Shown in pieces: positions 9,901 through 16,137 of a stretch of DNA of 49,233 nt. Every line of letters starts with the position of its first letter. Within the stretch, counting starts at the first letter, position 1. The stretch comes from Oscillospiraceae bacterium. Its GTDB lineage: Bacteria > Bacillota > Clostridia > Oscillospirales > Acutalibacteraceae. The translations under genes and the position numbers were made by a program. The stretch is from the NCBI GenBank assembly GCA_902774035.1, contig CACYHA010000022.1, positions 7,430 to 56,662 on the forward strand, in the 5' to 3' direction. The notes under the pieces are model-generated. The model saw nothing but the letters and a program-made list of their open reading frames with translations, was not told where the DNA came from and searched no databases.

Positions 9901-11110
9901 CGGATTCTCCGCCGGAAGGTTCACCGCTTTCGCCGCCAACCACCGGTTCGTTGGACTCACTGTTGGGATCGTAGTTCGGATCATAGTAATAGATCTGATA
10001 GGCATATTTTGAACCGGCATATTCTCCCTTATCTGTGCCGGAGACCTGCTTATTCAGCAACAACTGGCCGCTGCTTGTGGTACTCAGGTTGAAGCGCATT
10101 TCCAGGTTGGAGGCACTGGCGCCGCGCTCCATGTAGAACATCTTCATGGTGTGGGCCGTGTAGTTCTTGAAGACCGAGGTGTTGCCCTCGAATATGCCTC
10201 CCAGATATTCGGCAACTTCTTCGAGATCCGCATTCGGGTGGGTCGCCAGATAGTTTTCCTTGAATATCTCGCGCATATAGATTGTCTCTTCCTTGCCGAT
10301 GATTACAGGATTGCCCTGCTCGTCATAGACCGGATTGCCGTTCTTGTCGATCTGCTGTGTCGGTCTCTTGTATGTGACTTCGCCTGTGGCGAAATTGATC
10401 TTACCCACCATTGCGGAATGGATACCGCCGAGGTCAAGCACAAGCTGGCCGTCCACATACAGCCACATGTCGTCGTCGCCGGCGAATTCAAAGATGATGT
10501 CGTGGCCCCAGTCGTCCTTGCCGTCCGGCGTTTGCACAAAAGTAGCCTCCATCTGCATACCGAAGAAGTAGTTGGCATCGTTTTTCGGAATGCTGTAAAG
10601 CTGTTCGTCACGGCGCGGATGGCCAAGCGGGAGCGGCTTGTTATTCACATCTTTAACATTTGTGTAGCTGGAGATAAGGGACGTATCCAGGGTATTATAG
10701 GGCATGAACTGGCCGTGGCCCTGGCTCGGCATGGTGGTTTCGACGGTTCCGAGCTCCTGATACAAGGTAAAGTTGCCGCTGTTCTGGTCATAGGTTGCAA
10801 AGTTCTGGGTAGATTTATATTCAAAATAGCCGCTTTCGTTGTAAACTTCCTGCACGAACAGGTGGTTCGCATCGACTGCATTGCCGAACAGCGCCTCCAG
10901 GGAAGTGCCTGTTGCCGTTGCAACCGGATAGCCGTTTTCATTCAGCTCCGTTGACACCAGTCCCCACGTCGGGTACTCAAGGCTCTTGTAAGTATCCGAA
11001 CCGAGCACATTCGTCTGCATCGTATTACGATGCTTATTGCCAGCAATAACTTCATACTCCCGCGGGAAGTCGACCATCTTCAACTTGATGCCGTAATCGT
11101 CGTTGTTCAC
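6995..11110 (-). CDS. Giant LPXTG adhesin / pilus tip protein, C-terminal two thirds after a frameshift
   Basis: Encodes 1371 residues from a weak GTG. In order: a fibro-slime/PA14-like region (DIIFEFAGDDDMWLYVDGQ, about residues 200-235), a Glu/Gly/Pro/Ser repeat of about ten 8-residue units (EPSGGESG or EPSGGENG), several Cna-B/SpaA-type domains (LRIVKTDWLGNPLEGAEF, LQVLKVDMEENGTG, LMIVKKDSENHNLTLAGAHF) and a sorting signal IPATGG with a hydrophobic span and RRRR tail. There is no signal peptide. In-frame codons upstream (LTPVNTV) lead back to a stop with no ribosome site, and the preceding frame, which has the signal peptide, ends 14 bp earlier. The two are best read as one gene of about 2,045 codons broken by a one-base deletion near 11128. 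Last gene of the pilus operon. Confidence 0.85.
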   Translation of the reverse strand: MNNDDYGIKLKMVDFPREYEVIAGNKHRNTMQTNVLGSDTYKSLEYPTWGLVSTELNENGYPVATATGTSLEALFGNAVDANHLFVQEVYNESGYFEYKSTQNFATYDQNSGNFTLYQELGTVETTMPSQGHGQFMPYNTLDTSLISSYTNVKDVNNKPLPLGHPRRDEQLYSIPKNDANYFFGMQMEATFVQTPDGKDDWGHDIIFEFAGDDDMWLYVDGQLVLDLGGIHSAMVGKINFATGEVTYKRPTQQIDKNGNPVYDEQGNPVIIGKEETIYMREIFKENYLATHPNADLEEVAEYLGGIFEGNTSVFKNYTAHTMKMFYMERGASASNLEMRFNLSTTSSGQLLLNKQVSGTDKGEYAGSKYAYQIYYYDPNYDPNSESNEPVVGGESGEPSGGESGEPSGGESGEPSGGESGEPSGGENGEPSGGESGEPSGGENGEPSGGENGEPSGGESGEPSGGESGEPVVGEGSGEGSGESTPSGGWRRVGRHLVEGTTIYQYDGVSSVNYEGTETPVDYAATYEIDGITYNDVFFLVPGETADIRFPSDDMEYYIVECGIDSQIYDHVYVNTTELTGQQVDATNYYDYATVPEVIGQRKVVNYDNHVKEEALRTLTISKRLLDESGNELTAEDDPTGFRFRMYLGNENSFDDLDYYRLDSYYVKTPEPVEPGDPPSCYCRYDSTLPGFVSLGKSDFEDLTDAEKRQATFTTSPSGAIDMIPAGYQVELRNLILGTKFKVIEQESDWPKGYELVDYDRLSGSTVNSAAGETDNQGTIYANEDPHVQVTNCRGWGLTINKVWSDESYMYSHDNIYTAVYYNNQLVTTPMNTVRRMHTEIDLEHSAPETSVYYFFKNLPLGGTFSDYKLREVVLTETATGNPWVPPESSVDDHGYVTYDPAVVTVTPVPENGTLTDGGIPAANHEQYVTYNYTAHYDEGTAMGAASNIRTDTVTNSRPGLRIVKTDWLGNPLEGAEFRLQYPETVDGRTVMQNVGAESYWSDDHGLVTVAYLEENKAYTLTETLAPEGYQALIDGITITLNGNQVVIGNDTQSAVTVDYNDPEGTTVKVKNKDMQLQVLKVDMEENGTGGHDPLAGAHFALYPMVIGYNNQPRKDYYPVPNYEDLVSGPDGVIPHLTESLLPGTYFLTETQAPEGYMQRQVDVVFTLDHCGNITIVSGIDTTKWFDVDTQTAGLTSYTILVPNHRLSQLMIVKKDSENHNLTLAGAHFALYAENDFNVVNDAPESWGQPIKSTDANGTDTDGLFVLGNLQNGTYYLVETQAPLGYFQLEHSVKIEVGDHVDVTQDGVTTTFYFGEGGECLLTVTNVAGHAIPATGGIGTHLFYFGGTLLLLAAGAALLWLRRRRSGVSDPR
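9701..9937. repeat. In-frame 24-bp tandem repeat, about ten units
   Basis: About ten near-identical 24-bp units encode the 8-residue repeat EPSGGESG/EPSGGENG inside the adhesin. The units differ mainly at Ser/Asn codons and third positions. Such stalk repeats usually vary in number between strains. Confidence 0.9.
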
Positions 11111-11124
11111 CGTATTGACCGGCG

Positions 11125-13140
11125 TCAGATTGGAGGATTGCGGATGTCATAGTAACGGTCATCCCACGCAATGATGGTGGAAGCCACGTTGTTGCGGGTA
11201 CGTCCCGTCAGGTTGATGCCGATTTTGCGGTTGGAAAGGATCTGACCGCCGGACATCTGCGGCGCGATGTATTTGCCGGAATAGACGTTGCGCAGTTCGT
11301 AGTAGCCGTTCGGGGTTTGGCGCGGGTACCACCACCAGTTGTAGTAATACTCGGTGAATTCCCAAAGCAGCGGGTTGACCTGCGTTCCTTCCCAGCGAAT
11401 GGTGTCGCCTTCGTCATACACATAGACAAGCGAACCTTCGTGGTCGAGCGCATAGAAGTCATAGCGCTTTGCGGCATCGTTCCAGATACGGCGATAAATG
11501 ACGACCTTGTCGCCGTTATGGACTTTATTTGCGTTTTGGGCAATGCTGACCTTGGTTGCAACATAGTTGACAAAATCGTTTTCGGTCAGGATACTCGGTT
11601 CCGTCAGCTTGAACCAGGCGTTGGAAGTCGCCGAGGAGTTGCTGGAAAGCTTGCTGACCACGGACGGCGTCTGGGACAGGCCGACGTAGCGATTGCCGTT
11701 TGCGCTCTTCAACGAAAAATAACCCTGGTGCGTGCCGTCGCCGATCTGCACAATGAATTCCGTATTTGCGCTCGGCTGATCCACAAGCGAAACACCATCG
11801 TTCGTCAGGCTCAAATACTTGGTGACGCCGTTGACTCTGGTGGTTACCGAATACTTATCGTCGGAAATAGAATGGAAGGTCCACTGGGTCAAATCCTCAT
11901 CGGTGACTACCACCGTACCCGTATGATCCAGCGGGTTGGTGTCGATGGGCTGCGCAATCGTGGAAAGCGTAGAAGCGTTGTTGGCCTGTGCGGTCATTTC
12001 ATAGACATTGAGGCTGTCTCCCGCCTTTTTAAACACAATGCCGGATGTTAAGCCGTCAAGGTTATAGGGATCGTCCTTGGAGGTCAGAGACTCATACAGA
12101 TAGATGCCGCTGCCGGGGGAAGCGTTTGGCGACTTGCCCCAAGTGGAACCGCTGAAGCCTTTACCGCTATCGTCTTTTCTTTCGTTGAGGAAATAAGTCG
12201 TTCCGTCTTGCTCGAACATCAGGAAGAAGCGGTTTGCGTAGTCCTCGCAGGCTTCAATGGAAAACGCAGTTGCATTATTCGTAGAATTCACAAATTCAGC
12301 CGCGGTGTCCTTGGTCAGCTTCACATAGTGCAGTCCGCCCTGATCGTCCATCATGTAAAGATAGAACTTCCCATCTGCATTCGGCACCGCCTGGAAGTAA
12401 TAGAGCACAGCTCCGGTTGTATCGTTGGCGTTGGTTCGTTTGATCACAGGGCCCTGGCCGCTGGATACGATCGTATCCTGCATCCAGTACAGCTTTCCGC
12501 TGTTGGACGCCGCAGCCAGATAGAAGCCGTAGCCATCCAAAACGTCAATATTCGTTTCAATCGTGCCGTATCTTTCGCCAACGGACGGCGCGTCCACAAT
12601 GGCGTAAATCGAGAAGCCCGTGGTCTCAAAGCGCAGCGTATCGCCGCTGACGGTGTTGTCCAGCACCTCGGGCGGCGCGGATTCGGCAAAGTGGACCACG
12701 CTCATGTCGCCCTGCGGCTTGCTGTCCAGCTTCACGCGAACTTCCACCGTGGCGCCTTCGGCAGGCTGATATTCGACACGCGAATCGCTCATGGAGACCA
12801 GACGGATATCCAGGAAGCGGGCGGGGCCGAGCGGGGTGTTTTCGTCGCAGAGGACAGCCTCGGTGTGGCGCAGGTAGTTTTCGTAGTTTTCGTCGTCTTC
12901 GCCGATCTCATCCACGCGCAGCACAGCGTCGCCCGGAATCTGCGCGCCTGTGTCATAGCGCACCTGCACGGTGTATTGGTTGCCGTTGGCGTCGGTGCAG
13001 ACGCACGAACGGGTGTGGGTGTCGGCGTCGTAGGCGACGGCATAGCCCGGCAGCAGGGAGGCCAGAAGCATGACAACACAAAGCAGCGCTGCAAATCTGC
13101 AACGTACTTTCGCCAGACGGCGCTTGAAGGATGCGCTCAT
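11125..13140 (-). CDS. Giant LPXTG adhesin, N-terminal third with signal peptide (ends at a frameshift)
   Basis: Encodes 671 residues. An N-terminal signal peptide (positive RRLAKVRCR, hydrophobic core, cleavage probably after GYAVA) is followed by a beta-rich extracellular region without a domain I can name. Segments such as FYLAAASNSGKLYWMQD, YFSLKSANGNRYVGL and YYELRNVYSGKYIAP suggest repeated ricin-like or beta-trefoil units; this is tentative. The frame stops at 11125 in RNPPI-stop. Adding one base there would continue it as RNPPNLTPVNTVNNDDYG into the downstream frame, which holds the pilin domains and sorting signal. As it stands the product would be secreted but not anchored. Strong site AAAGGAGG upstream of ATG 13140. 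A 98-bp AT-rich gap separates it from the sortase gene upstream. Confidence 0.85.
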   Translation of the reverse strand: MSASFKRRLAKVRCRFAALLCVVMLLASLLPGYAVAYDADTHTRSCVCTDANGNQYTVQVRYDTGAQIPGDAVLRVDEIGEDDENYENYLRHTEAVLCDENTPLGPARFLDIRLVSMSDSRVEYQPAEGATVEVRVKLDSKPQGDMSVVHFAESAPPEVLDNTVSGDTLRFETTGFSIYAIVDAPSVGERYGTIETNIDVLDGYGFYLAAASNSGKLYWMQDTIVSSGQGPVIKRTNANDTTGAVLYYFQAVPNADGKFYLYMMDDQGGLHYVKLTKDTAAEFVNSTNNATAFSIEACEDYANRFFLMFEQDGTTYFLNERKDDSGKGFSGSTWGKSPNASPGSGIYLYESLTSKDDPYNLDGLTSGIVFKKAGDSLNVYEMTAQANNASTLSTIAQPIDTNPLDHTGTVVVTDEDLTQWTFHSISDDKYSVTTRVNGVTKYLSLTNDGVSLVDQPSANTEFIVQIGDGTHQGYFSLKSANGNRYVGLSQTPSVVSKLSSNSSATSNAWFKLTEPSILTENDFVNYVATKVSIAQNANKVHNGDKVVIYRRIWNDAAKRYDFYALDHEGSLVYVYDEGDTIRWEGTQVNPLLWEFTEYYYNWWWYPRQTPNGYYELRNVYSGKYIAPQMSGGQILSNRKIGINLTGRTRNNVASTIIAWDDRYYDIRNPPI

Positions 13141-13238
13141 GCTTTCGACCTCCTTTCTTTTGGATTCTGTTCAGCCGGGTCGATAATTCTTTTTTAGAAT
13201 TTAAGCGCTCTATATAATAATAGTATAGCGATCTATGC

Positions 13239-13838
13239 TCAGGCAGGGCGCTTTTGGCACTGCACGGTGTAGCGCGTGCGGCCGCCGTAGGTACAGGTGA
13301 AGAGCGTCAGGTCGGCGTCGCTGATCGTGACCTCTTCAATGGCCGTGGGAGCAAGGACGGCGGAGGACGTTACCTGATAATGGGTCACGTTGCCGTGAAC
13401 GTCCTTGAAGCGGATCTCCTCGCCCTCCGTCAGCCGCCGCAAACGGCCGAAGTGGCTGCGGTAGTTGTGGGCGCAGATCACGAGGTTGTTGTCGTTCACG
13501 TTTCCCGCGTAGCGGCAGGGCGCGAATTTGAGCTTTTCGTAGCTCCACGTTTTGGTCACGGGCAGCTCCACGCCGAGGGACGGGATGGTGACGTAGCCGA
13601 TATAGTCCACGTCGTTGATGTTCACGCTGTCCATGTCGTCGGGAAATTCCGGCGCGTCCGTCACGCGGTACATTTCGCTCGCCTCCACCGCTTCGTCCAG
13701 CTCGGAGAGGATCTCGTAGTCCTCGTTCTTCGCGTCCCAGTCGCGGTTGAGGTTATACAGTGTCAGGATCACCGAGAGCAGCACCAGCACGGCGCCGACG
13801 GCGATCAGGCGGTTGCTCAGCTTGCGGCGGGGGGTCAT
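13239..13838 (-). CDS. Sortase (class uncertain)
   Basis: Encodes 199 residues: an N-terminal membrane anchor (LIAVGAVLVLLSVILTLYNL, about residues 11-30), then a sortase fold. The catalytic His is in LVICAHNYRSHFG, the catalytic Cys in TLFTCTYGG, and the Arg in GGRTRYTVQC. It ends soon after the Arg and lacks the C-terminal membrane helix of class C enzymes. It may attach the finished pilus to the wall or handle one of the variant motifs nearby (LPKTG, IPATG); the class cannot be settled by eye. Its ATG overlaps the stop of the minor pilin frame by 4 bp (ATGA), so translation is coupled to that frame, which the frameshift at about 14185 would disturb. Confidence 0.88.
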   Translation of the reverse strand: MTPRRKLSNRLIAVGAVLVLLSVILTLYNLNRDWDAKNEDYEILSELDEAVEASEMYRVTDAPEFPDDMDSVNINDVDYIGYVTIPSLGVELPVTKTWSYEKLKFAPCRYAGNVNDNNLVICAHNYRSHFGRLRRLTEGEEIRFKDVHGNVTHYQVTSSAVLAPTAIEEVTISDADLTLFTCTYGGRTRYTVQCQKRPA

Positions 13839-14190
13839 GGCGTTTCCTCCTCGTCGCTGCGGCGATCAAGCAGGCGGATCAGCGCGCCAAGCCCCAGCAG
13901 CAGCAGCCCCAGACCGGCAAGCACCGGGATCGGCCATTTGAGCTGACCCGTTTTCGGCAGCTCCTCGGGTTTTTCCGTGGTGGTGCGCGGTTCCGTCTTG
14001 CTGTGGTCGGGTGCGGTGGTGATTTCGCCGGGCTTCGTCGGTTTTTCCGGCTTGGTCGGCTTTGTCGGTTCGTCGGGCGCGGTGGTTCCGGACGGCTCGG
14101 TCGGTGTGCTCGGGCTTGTCGGTGTGCTCGGGCTCGTCGGGTTACTCGGGCTCGTCGGTGTGCTCGGGTTCGTCGGGCTGCTCGGTCGGC
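13835..14190 (-). pseudogene. Minor pilin, C-terminal fragment with LPKTG sorting signal
   Basis: This frame has no start of its own. It continues the pilin gene below after a net +1 (or -2) shift at about 14180-14190. It encodes a Pro/Thr/Ser-rich stalk (SPSTPT units), then PEELPKTGQLKWPIPV, a hydrophobic helix and a charged RLLDRRSDEEE tail, a complete sorting signal. The stop overlaps the sortase start by 4 bp. Either the gene is disrupted or phase-variable, or the assembly has an error in the tandem repeat. Confidence 0.75.
14103..14174. repeat. 18-bp tandem repeat (four units plus a degenerate fifth)
   Basis: Four 18-bp units (for example GGTGTGCTCGGGCTCGTC) at 14103, 14121, 14139 and 14157 encode the six-residue stalk unit SPSTPT in the sorting-signal frame. 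The degenerate fifth unit at about 14175-14192 is where the two pilin frames disagree. The third unit, with GGGTTACTC, supplies the TAA that ends the upstream frame. Confidence 0.85.
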
Positions 14191-14735
14191 GTGGTTGGCG
14201 TCGTAGGCGTCGTCGGGGTTGTGGGATCAGGCGTGGTTTTGATCGGCTTCGGATAAATGATGGGGTCGTAGTTCCATGTGCCGTCGTCTTCCAGCAGCGG
14301 TAAGCTGAACACGAACGGCGGAATGGAGGTATAACCCGGAGCCGGAACCGTCTGATAATAGAGATACATGCCCGGTTCGAGATCGGTGAACTGCGCCTCG
14401 CCATTGCTGTCGATCGTCCGCTCCTGCGTGGGAAGGTTCTTCGTCTGCACCAGGGCATAGAGGGCGGCGCATTCCGCAAAGGTGTCCACATTCTCCGGCC
14501 GTACAGGGAAGGAGGCCAGCGCCGGGATCCACGTGTATTTGCTGCCGTCGAACGAGGCAACCTTGCAAATCAGGATATTGCCGCCGGGCACAGGCTCATA
14601 GAACGAGGTGACGCGGAAGGTCACGCTGCAGCGGCGGGAAAGATCCACAGGGCCGGCAAGGGCAGAGAAGGAGCACACTGTCAGCAGCAGCACGCACAAA
14701 AGCGCTGCCGTGATGCGGAACAGTTTGCTTTTCAT
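14142..14735 (-). CDS. Minor/basal pilin, N-terminal part with signal peptide (frameshifted)
   Basis: Encodes about 197 residues from the ATG at 14735 (AAAGGGGTGA 6-8 nt upstream; a further in-frame ATG at 14753 has no site). A signal peptide (FRITAALLCVLLLTVCSFSALA) precedes a pilin domain: VPGGNILICKVASFDG, a middle with TFAECAALYALV, and EAQFTDLEPGMYLYYQ, the last strand of a Cna-B/SpaA-like fold that normally ends in a Glu-x-x-APxGY region (here TVPAPGYTSIPPF). It then enters a Thr/Pro-rich stalk and stops at TAA 14142 before any sorting signal. The signal lies in another frame downstream. Between the class C sortase and second sortase genes it would be the basal or accessory pilin. Confidence 0.82.
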   Translation of the reverse strand: MKSKLFRITAALLCVLLLTVCSFSALAGPVDLSRRCSVTFRVTSFYEPVPGGNILICKVASFDGSKYTWIPALASFPVRPENVDTFAECAALYALVQTKNLPTQERTIDSNGEAQFTDLEPGMYLYYQTVPAPGYTSIPPFVFSLPLLEDDGTWNYDPIIYPKPIKTTPDPTTPTTPTTPTTPTEQPDEPEHTDEPE

Positions 14736-14804
14736 GGATCTCACCCCTTTCATTGAATTTGGTTGATTTGGTGTTTTGTTTGCATTGGGAATATCGCCTC
14801 ATCC

Positions 14805-14850
14805 ACCACTCGCCCTTGGCGAGCGGTCCCCCTTCCCCGCCAGCGGGGAA
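14805..14850. repeat. Two-hairpin intergenic repeat unit
   Basis: CTCGCC-ctt-GGCGAG followed by CCTTCCCCGC-ca-GCGGGGAAGG, in the context CCTCATCCACC...GGTCCCCCTTCCCC...GGCT. I recall this type of paired hairpin as a dispersed repeat in gut Firmicutes. It lies between the sortase C and minor pilin genes and could change downstream mRNA levels. Confidence 0.5.
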
Positions 14851-14853
14851 GGC

Positions 14854-15795
14854 TTATTTGGCGGCGGCATTGCCGCGTTTCTTTTTCGGTTTTTGTTTGG
14901 GAGATTTCACCAGCATCAGGATGAACAGGGCAACCAGCACCGGCGCGGCAAGGAAGACGGCGACCACGGCGGTATTCACGCGCAGAACGTCGCCCGGGAC
15001 GAGCCGCGACTTGATGTCTTCCGGCGTCTCGATGCGGTGGCCGCGCACCAGCAGACGGTGGGTGTTGATGCCGTAGGGCGTGCAGGTGATCAGTGTGCAG
15101 AGGTCTTCGCCCGGGACCACATTCAGCGCGTCCAACTCATGCGGGAGGACGGTGAGAATCTGGTCGACCTCGTAGGTCAGTTCGTCTTTGAGGACCTTCA
15201 GCGAGAAGGTGTCGCCGATCTGCATCTTGTCGAGGTCGGTGAACAGCTTCGCGCTCGGCAGACCGCGGTGGCCGGAAAGGACGGTGTGGGTGTTCTCGCC
15301 GCCCACGGGGAGGAAGCTGCCTTCGATGTGGCCGACGGCGCTTTGCAGGACTTCTTCGCCGGTGCCGTGATAGATCGGCAGCATCACGCCAAGCTTTTGG
15401 ATCTCGATGTAGCCCATGATGCCGGTGCCGGTGATGTCAAGCAGCTTGAAATAGCTCGCCTTGCGCGGTTCCGGCAAAGTCAGGGTGTAGCCGTCGTCAA
15501 ACAGCTTTTTGTTGTAGGCATGGGCTTCGTCGAGCATTGACTGTTGTTTTTCGTCATCAAGGCTGTTGACAGCCTCCATATAGCCGCTGATAGCACGAGA
15601 GGAATGCAGAGAATTCCAATAGTTGGACACGCTGGGATAGAGCAGCAGGGACAATCCCGCTACCACGAAAAGGATCAGGAAAATTGTTGGGGCTTTGGAG
15701 CTCTTTTTTTTGGCAGAAGGTTTCTTTGCCGGAGCTGTTTTTTCGCTCGCCGGAGCCGCTTTGGCGCTCTTGGGAGCTTCAGCTTTTTTCTTCAT
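14854..15795 (-). CDS. Class C (pilin-polymerising) sortase
   Basis: Encodes 313 residues. A Lys/Ala/Pro-rich cytoplasmic tail of about 38 residues, a membrane helix (TIFLILFVVAGLSLLLYP), the sortase domain and a second C-terminal helix (VVAVFLAAPVLVALFILML) give the class C layout. Catalytic residues: His in HTVLSGHRGLPSA, Cys and Arg in TLITCTPYGINTHRLLVRG, the class C signature. Class C enzymes join pilin subunits through a pilin Lys. The start is set at 15795 (GGAGAG 7 nt upstream); the frame is open further to 15891 but that stretch forms a large hairpin and reads unlike protein. It follows the major pilin gene after 342 bp of structured DNA, likely to keep sortase levels below pilin levels. 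Confidence 0.94.
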   Translation of the reverse strand: MKKKAEAPKSAKAAPASEKTAPAKKPSAKKKSSKAPTIFLILFVVAGLSLLLYPSVSNYWNSLHSSRAISGYMEAVNSLDDEKQQSMLDEAHAYNKKLFDDGYTLTLPEPRKASYFKLLDITGTGIMGYIEIQKLGVMLPIYHGTGEEVLQSAVGHIEGSFLPVGGENTHTVLSGHRGLPSAKLFTDLDKMQIGDTFSLKVLKDELTYEVDQILTVLPHELDALNVVPGEDLCTLITCTPYGINTHRLLVRGHRIETPEDIKSRLVPGDVLRVNTAVVAVFLAAPVLVALFILMLVKSPKQKPKKKRGNAAAK

Positions 15796-16137
15796 AGAGG
15801 GACTCTCCGTGCTGCTCAGGCAACCGCTGACCCATTCCATTGGGTCCAACCGTGGTTCGGAATGAATCAGCGGTTGCTTTTGGGTAATCAAGCAGAATTC
15901 TGAACGGAATCGACCGGTTTTTGGGGATTTTCGGGCATAGCTTGCTCTTTGAGAAACCCCCGGAAAACGGCCAATGCGGGAGCGCAGGGCAAGGCCCTAC
16001 ACCCCCGCCGGAAGGAATGACGCCGACATTCTCAGCCCGTTCTTTCCGCTATTGGGCTGCGGCCGTTGTTACAGCGGCAGCCGGGGAAGTGCCCTTTTCA
16101 GGTCACTCCCCGTTGTTTTGTGTTTCGCTGTGTGTGC
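15796..16137 (-). other. Structured spacer between major pilin and sortase C genes
   Basis: No gene. It holds two stem-loops. One at 15821-15876 pairs CAACCGCTGA with TCAGCGGTTG (10 bp), plus an inner CATTCC/GGAATG stem, 26 nt upstream of the sortase start. One at about 16082-16110 pairs GGGGAAGTG with CACTCCCC just after the pilin stop, without a T run on the minus strand, so it acts at most as a weak terminator or a 3'-end stabiliser. Confidence 0.6.

Noticed and set aside
9701-9937. Possible CRISPR array in the regular 24-bp repeats
   Set aside because: Units are contiguous with no spacers and keep the adhesin reading frame; no cas genes are present.
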